From: Planctomycetaceae bacterium
Lineage (GTDB): Bacteria; Planctomycetota; Planctomycetia; Pirellulales; Pirellulaceae
DNA length: 8,883 nt
Reading direction: 5' to 3'
Assembly (NCBI GenBank): GCA_012965455.1
Contig: DTSG01000423.1
Span: 1 to 8,883 of the forward strand
Made by a program: the position numbers and the translations under genes. The notes below the pieces were generated by a model. The model searched no databases. It was not told where the DNA came from and saw only the letters and a program-made list of their open reading frames with translations. Of this stretch, positions 1 through 6,594 are shown one piece after another. The number at the start of each line of letters is the position of its first letter. Position 1 is the stretch's first letter.

Positions 1-22
1 CATATGCGTTCATACGCGGTTA

Positions 23-1438
23 CTACTGACCTAACCGGCGAAAGAATCTTCCCAGTGGTGTTCCGCCATCTTCGAGATGAGCGAGTACACGCTGAGCAGT
101 TTCGGCGGGGATAAAGTCTGGGAGATTACCTTCCTCGACCCAACTGCGCAAACGAAGAATACGCTCTTGAGCGATTTCTTCAGTAGTCGGCAGACCGTCG
201 GGACGATTCAAGTCGACATGGTTCACCGACTCGATTCCTGCGCGGGAGATGACTTGAATTGCATAGCTAAATCCTGGCCCACCCATCCGAGTGCTAGCCG
301 CTTTGAGCATGAGGTTGCCGTTGGCGTCTAGTGTCGGCTGCATCATGATTTGATTCGGTCCTGGGACGACGGCAACGACGACAATATTTTGAGTGAAATC
401 GACGGACGGCACAGCGTCAGTCGTGTTCCATTCATGCCACAGTTCCGCAAACGCTCCATGGTCGACAATGAAGTCGTGTCGGCTATCAACGTCGTCGTAG
501 TTGGAGTCTGCCAAGTAGCCTGTAAATTGTTCAGTAACCGTCGTCGGGGTGACGTCAGGTGCATTTGCAAAATCGTGTTGACCGTCACCAAAGCGAAAGT
601 CAAAGATGTTTCGATCACGGAGCGAGCGAATCGCCTGATTGACCTGACCCGCATCAATGTGGTCGGGCAGGATGCCCTGGCCGAATGCTTTTTCAAGACG
701 CGCTGCCCTGTGATCCACTTGTTGCTGTGTTACCTCGCCATGGGGCAGGTAATCTTCCCATTTGTGGTCTTGCCGTTTCAATTCTCGAACTTCAGTGAAT
801 TTATCACGCAGGCGTTGGTGTATTCCCAGTTTGCGTAAATCATGATGCTCAATATACTGGTCTGCCGCATCGCCATTGACATTGTTAAGATCGCTTAAAA
901 TGTCCTCACTAAACTCAGATGCAGCTAGACGTATATCTGCCAACCGATCGGCAATCCGTGTCTGGTCATGACGAGGAGTTTTCAGAAACTCCTCAAGATC
1001 TGTTCGCATCGCTGTGAGTCGAACCGACTGGGATTGCATTTGTGCAACCACGTCCAGGCTAATCTGCGCCAGATCGACTGGTATTAGATCATCCATTGTC
1101 TCAATTTCCTCAACGAAATCATCCATCTGCTCAAAAACGGACTGGTGCGTTACTTCGACCCCATTGAGGTTGTTGATGATTCGTAAGGCATCGATTCCGG
1201 AGACCGTCTCGTCACCATCGACATCGAAAAAGGACTGGATCTCTGTCGGTTCAGATTCGGTGAATCCATTGACATGGTTGATGACTTGCAATGCATCGAT
1301 TTGGGATACGAATTGGTCGAAATTCACGTCTTGATAGAGCAACGGGTTTTGGAAGGCAATATTAAGGTCCGCCGCAAGCAAATTCCGCGCTTCGAGCGTT
1401 TCAATAGTCGGTCTGAACGATGTTTTATCGTTGTTCAT
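23..1438 (-). CDS. LEPR-XLL/dockerin-type exported protein with possible PrcB-like C-terminal domain
   Basis: A 471-residue protein. Residues 11-24 (IETLEARNLLAADL) match the planctomycete LEPR-XLL N-terminal motif, with LEAR in place of LEPR. Two dockerin-like loops follow at about 36-59 and 70-93; the second (DVDGDETVSGID) keeps the acidic calcium-ligand spacing, while the first (DVNFDQFVSQID) is weaker. Residues 100-270 are charged, probably helical and coiled, with no domain I recognise. Residues 303-410 (a GYL segment, an FAELW segment, then VDFTQNIVVVAVV) resemble the PrcB C-terminal fold in layout; this is a weak recognition without alignment. The family setting implies export and calcium-dependent assembly or scaffolding at the cell surface; the partner is unknown. 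The ATG at 1438 is chosen because it puts the motif at the extreme N-terminus as usual; no Shine-Dalgarno sequence is visible before it. No downstream gene is visible, as the window ends 22 bases after the stop. Confidence 0.85.
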   Translation of the reverse strand: MNNDKTSFRPTIETLEARNLLAADLNIAFQNPLLYQDVNFDQFVSQIDALQVINHVNGFTESEPTEIQSFFDVDGDETVSGIDALRIINNLNGVEVTHQSVFEQMDDFVEEIETMDDLIPVDLAQISLDVVAQMQSQSVRLTAMRTDLEEFLKTPRHDQTRIADRLADIRLAASEFSEDILSDLNNVNGDAADQYIEHHDLRKLGIHQRLRDKFTEVRELKRQDHKWEDYLPHGEVTQQQVDHRAARLEKAFGQGILPDHIDAGQVNQAIRSLRDRNIFDFRFGDGQHDFANAPDVTPTTVTEQFTGYLADSNYDDVDSRHDFIVDHGAFAELWHEWNTTDAVPSVDFTQNIVVVAVVPGPNQIMMQPTLDANGNLMLKAASTRMGGPGFSYAIQVISRAGIESVNHVDLNRPDGLPTTEEIAQERILRLRSWVEEGNLPDFIPAETAQRVLAHLEDGGTPLGRFFRRLGQ

Positions 1439-1882
1439 GTTGCAAATAATCTATGGGTTAGAGTGTATTTTATTCGCCAATAATCTCATACTTTGATTGC
1501 TGTATTGTATGAATTTGCACGCAGCTAAGCAATATATATTGCCTGCCTACCATGTGCCGTGCCGCTAGTCCACATTTCTAATTTATCGCCCGAGGCATAC
1601 TCAACCTTTAGAAGATATCAAACGGTGGAAAAAGGGCGATAATTTGGTACCTTACATGCCGTTTTTCATCCGCAAAGTAACCTAGGCGGATACTTTATCC
1701 AACTTCATGCCTGCACTTCGCAACCTCGACTTGACGACAAACAGTCGATGGTTACAATAAAAAGGACTCGAGTTGGTCCTGGTAAACCCGTCTAATTGGG
1801 TGCTTACCCGCTTTCGCCTCTTGGGATTAAGTTGATGCTGTTTTTACAGCTTTTACACTATTAACATGCGCGAGGGCGAATT
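1439..1882. other. Intergenic regulatory region between divergent genes
   Basis: This 444-base stretch separates the leftward dockerin gene from the rightward tatA pair. I see no convincing gene in it. It holds a promoter at 1731-1758, a perfect 14-base palindrome at 1529-1542, two interleaved inverted repeats at 1668-1696, and a small hairpin (GCTGT-4-ACAGC) at 1837-1850 just before the tatA ribosome-binding site. It must also contain the promoter of the dockerin gene, but I cannot pick a credible -10/-35 pair for that one. Confidence 0.7.
1731..1758 (+). promoter_or_regulatory. Sigma70-like promoter for the tatA pair
   Basis: TTGACG at 1731-1736 and TACAAT at 1753-1758 are separated by 16 bases, each one mismatch from the housekeeping consensus. 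It points toward the first tatA and would give a leader of roughly 115-120 bases. A weaker pair, TTGATG at 1832-1837 and TACACT at 1854-1859, also with a 16-base spacer, could act as a second, closer promoter. Confidence 0.6.
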
Positions 1883-2158
1883 ATGAATATGCTATTAGGA
1901 TTTATGGGTCTTGGGACCACCGAACTGATGATAGTCGCTGGGATTTTCATCCTCTTATTTGGCTCCACTAAACTTCCCGGATTGGCCCGCAGCATTGGTA
2001 AGAGTGCCAATGAGTTCAAAAAAGGGATCCGTGATGATTCACCTCTTGATGAAGATGAAGATGAAGATGAGGATGAAGATGAGGATGAGGATGACGTCAC
2101 TGACGGCGATGACGGAGATAGCAGTAGCGATGGAGATGGCAACAACGTTGACAAATAG
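1883..2158 (+). CDS. tatA: TatA-family twin-arginine translocase subunit with Asp-Glu repeat tail
   Basis: A 91-residue TatA/TatE-type protein of the twin-arginine translocation pathway, which moves folded proteins across the inner membrane. The family layout is complete: a short N-terminus, one transmembrane helix at about 12-27 (TELMIVAGIFILLFG), the hinge FG at 26-27, then an amphipathic helix (KLPGLARSIGKSANEFKKG) to about 48. The tail is unusual: residues 56-71 are an almost pure Asp-Glu alternation, followed by a Gly/Ser/Asp-rich end. TatA tails are often acidic, but rarely so regular. The ATG at 1883 has a good Shine-Dalgarno sequence (GAGGG at 1872-1876, 6 bases away). A second TatA gene follows 96 bases downstream on the same strand, probably co-transcribed. 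TatB is possible in principle, but the short helix and tail favour TatA. No tatC is in the window. Confidence 0.9.
   Translation: MNMLLGFMGLGTTELMIVAGIFILLFGSTKLPGLARSIGKSANEFKKGIRDDSPLDEDEDEDEDEDEDEDDVTDGDDGDSSSDGDGNNVDK
2048..2095 (+). repeat. In-frame GATGAA/GATGAG hexanucleotide repeat within tatA
   Basis: Seven consecutive GATGAA or GATGAG units, closed by GATGAC, run without interruption. In frame they encode alternating Asp and Glu, residues 56-71 of the first TatA. Each unit is two codons, so gain or loss of units would change tail length without shifting the frame. The opposite strand reads as a long serine run, which is only a shadow. Confidence 0.9.
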
Positions 2159-2254
2159 GCAAACGCCAACACTTTCGCCAATTCGACCAACCGACTAATT
2201 CATCATCGTTCACCTCCTGTCCAACGGGATAACATCCATTGGAAATCTCCCATC

Positions 2255-2662
2255 ATGAACCAACAACTCCTAAACCATGTAGATAATACGCTGACACATC
2301 TCGCTCCACTAGGTTTCATTTTCGGTGGAATGGGCATGCTGGAAGTTGTGGTTATTGGCGGAATCGCTGTAATGCTCTTTGGAAAAAACTTGCCAAGTGT
2401 AGCGCGCAAGTTTGGAAAAACTTATCGCGAATTTCGCAAGGGTTTGTCCGAGTTCCAAAGTCAAGTTCGCGTCGACGATTATGTCAACGATGTCTACAGC
2501 GACAATGATGACGACTCAAACGAAACTTCGTCTGCTGCCTCGGGCGCTGACGACTGGTCCGCCGAAGATTTTGATGACTACTCGCCCCCGTCCGCGCCAA
2601 TGTTCGAACCGCCGCCGTCAGAGCCTTCTACATCTAACGAAACCGCTGAAGAAGCAGACTGA
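2255..2662 (+). CDS. tatA: Second TatA-family protein, longer N-terminus and acidic/proline-rich tail
   Basis: A 135-residue TatA paralogue. The core is clear: transmembrane helix at about 28-43 (MLEVVVIGGIAVMLFG), FG hinge at 42-43, then the amphipathic helix NLPSVARKFGKTYREFRKG. From about 73 the tail is disordered and acidic (DNDDDSNE, then a Ser/Ala segment) and ends in a Pro/Ser/Glu-rich stretch. The ATG at 2255 has only a weak Shine-Dalgarno sequence and gives about 27 residues before the helix, longer than usual for TatA. Met26 (2330) or Met28 (2336) would give a canonical short N-terminus, so the start is uncertain. Together with the first tatA it gives the cell two distinct TatA-type subunits, one of which might act in a TatB-like role; that is inference. 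The last 85 bases overlap the convergent membrane-protein gene. Confidence 0.85.
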   Translation: MNQQLLNHVDNTLTHLAPLGFIFGGMGMLEVVVIGGIAVMLFGKNLPSVARKFGKTYREFRKGLSEFQSQVRVDDYVNDVYSDNDDDSNETSSAASGADDWSAEDFDDYSPPSAPMFEPPPSEPSTSNETAEEAD

Positions 2663-3096
2663 CCTTCTGGTTGGGTCTTGTCTGTTCGCGACCTTCCAAC
2701 GTAGGCCCCATACAACCCTGCCGGCACAATTAAGACCGATCCTACATTCATCCACAACGGGTGCGGCAGGCTTAGTAGCATTAGCACTGCGCAAAGAACC
2801 ATCACGCAGATCGTGGGCGCTGCATGCGCATAAGGTAGCTCATCGGTAAATCGAGCGGCAAACCACGCGCCAAAATAGGTACCGCTCACCCAACTCAGCA
2901 AGACCATCGCAATGGCGCCAAATGGTGCTGTTGGCATCCAAGCCTCAATAATCTCAATTGTCTCTTCTGCCGTCGCGCCTGCAAGACCTGCCGGTACTTC
3001 ATATAACGCATGCCCTAACTGCCGCACCAATCTTACCACTATTATGGCCAGCACCACTCCGCCAAATGCTACCGCAGAACTTTTAAACATCTTCAT
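2578..3096 (-). CDS. Four-helix inner-membrane protein of unknown function
   Basis: A 172-residue integral membrane protein. Hydrophobic helices lie at about 7-23, 58-79, 94-111 and 115-133. Between the first two is a soluble loop of about 30 residues (GHALYEVPAGLAGATAEETI). Small conserved-looking motifs include GTYFGAWFAAR in helix 2 and LPHPLW before helix 4. The layout resembles small uncharacterised membrane proteins found in many bacteria; I assign no function. The last 27 or so residues are hydrophilic, Gly/Ser/Asp-rich, and lie wholly over the antisense of the second tatA. An in-frame GTG at 3099 is possible, but ATG 3096 is preferred because AAGAGG (3103-3108) sits 6 bases upstream of it. 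The gene starts 50 bases after the stop of the toroid protein on the same strand, with no terminator visible between, so it may be the fourth gene of the exbB operon. Confidence 0.8.
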   Translation of the reverse strand: MKMFKSSAVAFGGVVLAIIVVRLVRQLGHALYEVPAGLAGATAEETIEIIEAWMPTAPFGAIAMVLLSWVSGTYFGAWFAARFTDELPYAHAAPTICVMVLCAVLMLLSLPHPLWMNVGSVLIVPAGLYGAYVGRSRTDKTQPEGQSASSAVSLDVEGSDGGGSNIGADGGE

Positions 3097-3102
3097 CACA
3101 CA

Positions 3103-3108
3103 CCTCTT
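3103..3108 (-). promoter_or_regulatory. Ribosome-binding site deciding ATG 3096 over GTG 3099
   Basis: AAGAGG read on the minus strand lies 6 bases before ATG 3096, an ideal spacing, but only 3 bases before the in-frame GTG at 3099. This favours the ATG. Confidence 0.6.
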
Positions 3109-3146
3109 TCAATAAACCGAATTTTTTGCAGCACTCTTCGATAAGC

Positions 3147-5033
3147 CTACTGGTAACGATAGAAACTCTCTAAACACAACGCACCCATCGCAGTGCTATA
3201 GACCGTCCCACCATAACCGGCCCATTTAGTCATTGCCGACCAACTGCCGTCGCTCCGTTGCATCCGCGGCAAGGTCTGCTTCAAAGCGACCGTCCACCGC
3301 TCCCACGGCTCTCCACCCACGAATCGCATTGACAAACTACCATAATACCAATAATAAAAATCTGGTTGTTCCGTCGACGGCAACCTCTGTAATAAATACT
3401 GGGTGCCCTCGGTGAGTTGTTCCGGTTTATTCTGAGCATCTAACCACACGCGGCACGCCATTGATTCCGCCGTCATTGCCGCAGTTGCTCCGAAACCAGG
3501 TCGGTAGGAGGCTAAGCCTCGTTTTAAGCCTGTGTTGCAAGATTGCAAGAACTTCCGCATTAGCCTTTGCGTCTGCGGCGGCGTTGAAATTCCAGCCTGC
3601 TGAGCGCTTTGTAATGCCAACACCTGCCATCCAAACTGACTCATGTCACCTGGGTCGTTGCGTTGATACCGCCACCCACCGGTCAACGTGTCCTGACAAC
3701 CAAGCGTATAATCTATCGCTCGCTGGGCACATCGCTGAAGACGCTCATCGCCCGTCATTGCATAAGCTTCACACACCGCTACAGTTGCCATCGCGTGGCA
3801 ATACATCCGCGCGAACATCGTCGCGCCGCCTGCTAGGCTCCCGTTAGCAGCTTGTTGCCCTAGTAGGTATTCTAGACCGTGCTGCACAGCTTCACGCCTC
3901 TCGCCAACTAGATGCGTATTGCCATCACCCAATAGCGCCAGGAGTGCCAGTCCGGTGATGCCGTTATCAGCGTTCACTCCGGTGGCAGACCTCTGCTGTC
4001 CGTCCACGTGACGATCAACGCCAGCACGATGCAGCGACGCGTCCCAACTACCATTCTCTTCTTGATTCGCTACGAGCCACTGTAAAGCGGCCTCAACTGC
4101 GGCGGCCGTATCTCGAGTCGCGCCGAATCGTGATCCTTTAATACCACTCGACAAATTTTCCACCGTACTCTTGGTCGCTTGCTCAAATACCGACGCAAAT
4201 CGGTTTTGATATCGTCGAGGAATCTCAGTCCCGTCTAAACGTGTAATTTTTGTTGGACCAGCGTCGGTGACCACATCGGAGGACGCATCGCCAATATCCG
4301 CTGCCGCTGACGGACTGTCCACTTTATTGTTCGAGTTTGCTTTCACGTCGACAGCATTAACAACGTCGCTCGCGGACGAGCTTACAGATTGAATTTCTGT
4401 TAGCGGCGACTCGCTTTCACCGGCGGTAACTGCACCTGTGTCGTCTGTCGCATCAATATCCACGGCCGTCACTGCATCTATTGAATCAACCGTTGATACA
4501 GGGGGTTCTACAGATTCAACATCGTCTTGTTCAGAGATATCCGCCGCCTGCGCTAAATCCACGACCTGCTCAGAATTATTCGATGGCTCAGTACCATCGG
4601 TCTTAACCGTTACCCCTTGAGCAGCGACTCCTTCTTCTGCCAACACATTGTCGTGATTCTTGTCTGCCAGTGCTAATTCATCGTAAGCGGAATGTTGATC
4701 CGTATCGTCGACTAGCGAAATTTTGACCGACTCGACCACCACGTCGTTCCCTCTAAACCCAAGCCACTGTGTCCCATAAAAGAAGATCACCATTAGCAAG
4801 TGTGCAAAGACGCTCAAAACGAGACATTTGACAAGCGGACGCCCCTGACCAAGCTTTGTCCAGGACATCACAAAAAACGCGATGGTCAAAATCAGTAAGC
4901 CGATCCAGACGATCGTGGCAGTAGTCTGACTAACAATCGGGGCAAAGTACTCGGGCGTGGCCAGCAACATGCCGCGGAAATACACGAGGCCAGAGCCATT
5001 CAATAAAAAGTTATCGATTAATGGGTTGCTCAT
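3147..5033 (-). CDS. Two-TM protein with TonB-like anchor helix and periplasmic prenyltransferase/squalene-oxidase-type toroid
   Basis: A 628-residue protein. Helices lie at about 39-57 and 68-87; the loop between them (K60, R65, K69) is basic, so it should be cytoplasmic and the C-terminus periplasmic. Helix 2 contains Ser74-x-x-x-His78 (LSVFAHLLMV), the pattern of the TonB anchor helix, and is followed by ESVKISLV, much like the segment after that helix in TonB. Residues 105-265 are an acidic Asp/Ser/Val-rich linker. Residues 308-628 form an alpha/alpha-toroid repeat domain with QW-type motifs (QEENGSWD 324-331, QDTLTGGWRYQ 447-457, QRSDGSWS 592-599), a GDMSQFGWQ segment and a GGTVYSTAMGALCLE end, like planctomycete prenyltransferase/squalene-oxidase repeat proteins. 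The DxDD acid motif of squalene-hopene cyclases is absent from the domain, so a cyclase role is unlikely. The ATG follows the exbD stop by 8 bases, and its Shine-Dalgarno sequence (AAGGTG, 5038-5043) overlaps that stop, indicating coupled translation. Confidence 0.88.
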   Translation of the reverse strand: MSNPLIDNFLLNGSGLVYFRGMLLATPEYFAPIVSQTTATIVWIGLLILTIAFFVMSWTKLGQGRPLVKCLVLSVFAHLLMVIFFYGTQWLGFRGNDVVVESVKISLVDDTDQHSAYDELALADKNHDNVLAEEGVAAQGVTVKTDGTEPSNNSEQVVDLAQAADISEQDDVESVEPPVSTVDSIDAVTAVDIDATDDTGAVTAGESESPLTEIQSVSSSASDVVNAVDVKANSNNKVDSPSAAADIGDASSDVVTDAGPTKITRLDGTEIPRRYQNRFASVFEQATKSTVENLSSGIKGSRFGATRDTAAAVEAALQWLVANQEENGSWDASLHRAGVDRHVDGQQRSATGVNADNGITGLALLALLGDGNTHLVGERREAVQHGLEYLLGQQAANGSLAGGATMFARMYCHAMATVAVCEAYAMTGDERLQRCAQRAIDYTLGCQDTLTGGWRYQRNDPGDMSQFGWQVLALQSAQQAGISTPPQTQRLMRKFLQSCNTGLKRGLASYRPGFGATAAMTAESMACRVWLDAQNKPEQLTEGTQYLLQRLPSTEQPDFYYWYYGSLSMRFVGGEPWERWTVALKQTLPRMQRSDGSWSAMTKWAGYGGTVYSTAMGALCLESFYRYQ

Positions 5034-5041
5034 GTAACACC

Positions 5042-5458
5042 TTACTCTCGAGATGCCATACGAACCGAGATACCGAGATCCTTCACTCCGGCACGTCGAC
5101 AGGCGCTAAGCACATTGGCAACGTTTTGAAATGCCCCCTCCGCATCACCTCGAATGATTACATGCAACTCCGCTCCGCCGCTCACACGTTGGGTAAGATT
5201 CTTTTCTAGCTCATGAATCTCCATTACGTCATCGTCGACTGAGACTCGACCATCCTGGAAAACAGCAATCACACACTGCTGCGGCTCGGTCACGATCGTG
5301 GCACCGCTAGCGACTTGTGGAATCGATACCTCCAGTTCCAGCTCAACTTCAGTGAACTTCGTACCAACCATGAAAAAGATAATCAGTAGGAAGACGATGT
5401 CAATCATCGGCGTGAGATTGAGAGTCGGTTCCTCGGCACTGTTTAATTTGATGGGCAT
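5042..5458 (-). CDS. exbD: ExbD/TolR-family proton-channel subunit
   Basis: A 138-residue ExbD/TolR protein, the normal family length. The hallmark is the single N-terminal helix NLTPMIDIVFLLIIFFMV (14-31), which carries Asp20, the family's proton-translocating acid. The periplasmic domain (about 40-135) ends in the typical LHVIIRGDAEGAFQNVANVL segment and a C-terminal beta strand. With ExbB it forms the proton-motive-force-driven motor that energises a partner protein; here the obvious partner is the toroid protein encoded directly downstream. The start ATG is 5 bases after the exbB stop, with no strong Shine-Dalgarno sequence, so translation is probably coupled to exbB. ExbD and TolR cannot be separated by eye; gene context without tolA, tolB or pal favours the ExbD-like name. 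Confidence 0.93.
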   Translation of the reverse strand: MPIKLNSAEEPTLNLTPMIDIVFLLIIFFMVGTKFTEVELELEVSIPQVASGATIVTEPQQCVIAVFQDGRVSVDDDVMEIHELEKNLTQRVSGGAELHVIIRGDAEGAFQNVANVLSACRRAGVKDLGISVRMASRE

Positions 5459-5463
5459 AACAA

Positions 5464-6252
5464 TTAGGCTGCCTGTTTACGATCCGCAATTTTAAGATGT
5501 TTGGATTGAGTACGTTTTATGCGGGAAAGTCCTTCTGCGGAAACGGCTTCTACTAATTGATGTCCGTGTTCATCAACACGCATCAAGATGCGATCTACTC
5601 GGCTTGTGAAATACATATAGATAATCAACGCTGGAATAGCTACGCTCAACCCTGCTGCGGTCGTAATCAATGCTTGGCCAATCCCTGCAGCTAGCAATTC
5701 CGGTTTACCCATTGCTCCAGCATCCACGATCGCATTAAATGCTTTTATCATACCGATGACCGTACCTAACAGGCCCAGTAACGGAGTCACCGTCGAAATA
5801 CCGTTAAAGAGTCTCAGGTAACGACGAAGCTTATTACCTAAGCGATCGCCCGCGTCTACCATTGCTTGTTCAACTTCTTGAGCTGGTTTGCCCCATTTAC
5901 GCAAGGCAACTGAAAAGACCTCCGCCACAAGCGATTTGTTTTCCTTACACAACCGATATGCCGACCGCTTGTCTAGTTCACCAGACTTCAACTGTTCTAA
6001 CACTCGACGCACAAATGGCTTGGGAATGATCCGGCTGATTCGTAGGTTCATCATTCTCTCGAGCGAAAACATCACTAACACTAGAGAACAGATACCGATG
6101 GGAATCATCAGTAGACCGCCATCACCTAACAATGATAATAATGATGTGGAGCTACCGGGTTCTTGAGCAGAAACAACCGGTGTGAACAACAGCGCAGTCA
6201 GCAGTGAGCAACTGCCTATTATGGCAATATTTTTCGGCAGAACTATCAACAT
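5464..6252 (-). CDS. exbB: ExbB/TolQ/MotA-family proton-channel subunit with signal peptide
   Basis: A 262-residue ExbB/TolQ protein, the pentameric scaffold of the ExbBD motor. It begins with a hydrophobic segment ending VVSA-QEP at about 24-32, which looks like a cleavable signal peptide, a known variant of larger ExbB proteins. Three membrane helices follow at about 45-64, 150-172 and 192-215. The last two are the conserved signature: STVTPLLGLLGTVIGM and GIGQALITTAAGLSVAIP. Between helices 1 and 2 is the usual cytoplasmic helical domain. A TTG at 6273 would add 7 residues, but ATG 6252 is chosen because AGGGA (6259-6263) sits 6 bases before it. It is the first gene of a tight operon with exbD and the toroid gene. 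I could not identify a convincing promoter upstream. Confidence 0.93.
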   Translation of the reverse strand: MLIVLPKNIAIIGSCSLLTALLFTPVVSAQEPGSSTSLLSLLGDGGLLMIPIGICSLVLVMFSLERMMNLRISRIIPKPFVRRVLEQLKSGELDKRSAYRLCKENKSLVAEVFSVALRKWGKPAQEVEQAMVDAGDRLGNKLRRYLRLFNGISTVTPLLGLLGTVIGMIKAFNAIVDAGAMGKPELLAAGIGQALITTAAGLSVAIPALIIYMYFTSRVDRILMRVDEHGHQLVEAVSAEGLSRIKRTQSKHLKIADRKQAA

Positions 6253-6258
6253 ATAACA

Positions 6259-6263
6259 TCCCT
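6259..6263 (-). promoter_or_regulatory. Ribosome-binding site deciding the exbB start
   Basis: AGGGA on the minus strand sits 6 bases before ATG 6252, and lies inside the coding sequence if TTG 6273 were used. It supports the ATG as the true start. Confidence 0.6.
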
Positions 6264-6465
6264 GAAGCAACAAAGTCTTAGCAAACTACCCAAAGCACCA
6301 ATTCATCCGTGAAAAGGCACTCAGATAGGGCCTAAAGGCCAGTTTATTTATCGGGATTTAACGCAAGCGAAGATTAACGAAAATAATCCTGTACCCGATC
6401 ACATCCGAGTGAACAAATTGCATGGCGATTATGGCTTTGACGCCCGGTGGCGCGGAATCGTAGCC

Positions 6466-6511
6466 AAAAAACAAAGGGAAGTCCAACTCGACGAATCGAA
6501 TCGGACTTCCC
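6466..6511 (-). terminator. Rho-independent terminator of the lipoprotein gene
   Basis: A perfect 9-base stem, GGGAAGTCC (6476-6484) with GGACTTCCC (6503-6511). A second 4-base stem, TCGA-CGAA-TCGA, sits inside the loop. On the minus strand the hairpin is followed directly by TTTGTTTTTT. It lies about 85 bases after the stop of the lipoprotein gene and separates that gene from the exbB operon. Confidence 0.85.
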
Positions 6512-6594
6512 AAAGGGTCACACAACGGGGCAATACGTGGTGTAGTTAATTCATGTGGCGTTCCTGGACTGAACACCAACCATTCCGCTGATGT

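Larger units (their letters stand above)
6253..6594. other. Intergenic region: terminator of the lipoprotein gene plus exbB upstream region
   Basis: About 340 bases without a credible gene. It contains a strong minus-strand terminator (6466-6511) for the lipoprotein gene and, nearer exbB, a 12-base near-palindrome GGCCTAAAGGCC at 6329-6340. The exbB promoter should lie between the terminator and 6264, but no convincing -35/-10 pair stands out. An open frame at 6358-6579 on the minus strand is rejected because the terminator lies within it. Confidence 0.6.

Noticed and set aside
350..838. Plus-strand open frame of 162 codons.
   Set aside because: It lies wholly antisense to the dockerin gene, which has clear motifs; the peptide has no domain features.
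2148..2153. Exact TTGACA at the end of the first tatA, a possible -35 box for the second.
   Set aside because: No acceptable -10 element at 16-18 bases; the sequence there is ACTTTC.
1861..2190. Minus-strand frame with a long serine run.
   Set aside because: The run is the reverse complement of the GATGAA/GATGAG repeat of tatA; not a gene.
3097..3146. Possible terminator after the toroid gene, because of the TTTTTT-type run near 3121-3126.
   Set aside because: On the minus strand this run reads as A's, and no stable GC-rich hairpin precedes any T tract.
3461..3847. Plus-strand open frame of 128 codons.
   Set aside because: Antisense shadow of the toroid domain, whose QW motifs fix the coding strand.
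4434..4463. DATDDTGA segment of the toroid protein, reminiscent of the squalene-hopene cyclase DxDDTA motif.
   Set aside because: It does not fit DxDD exactly, and lies in the acidic linker outside the toroid domain, so it cannot be a catalytic acid motif.
6358..6579. Minus-strand open frame of 73 codons directly downstream of, and in the same frame as, the lipoprotein gene; possible TAG read-through extension.
   Set aside because: It contains the strong intrinsic terminator at 6466-6511, would start at a TTG without a good ribosome-binding site, and the peptide looks like no known protein. It is the untranslated 3' region.
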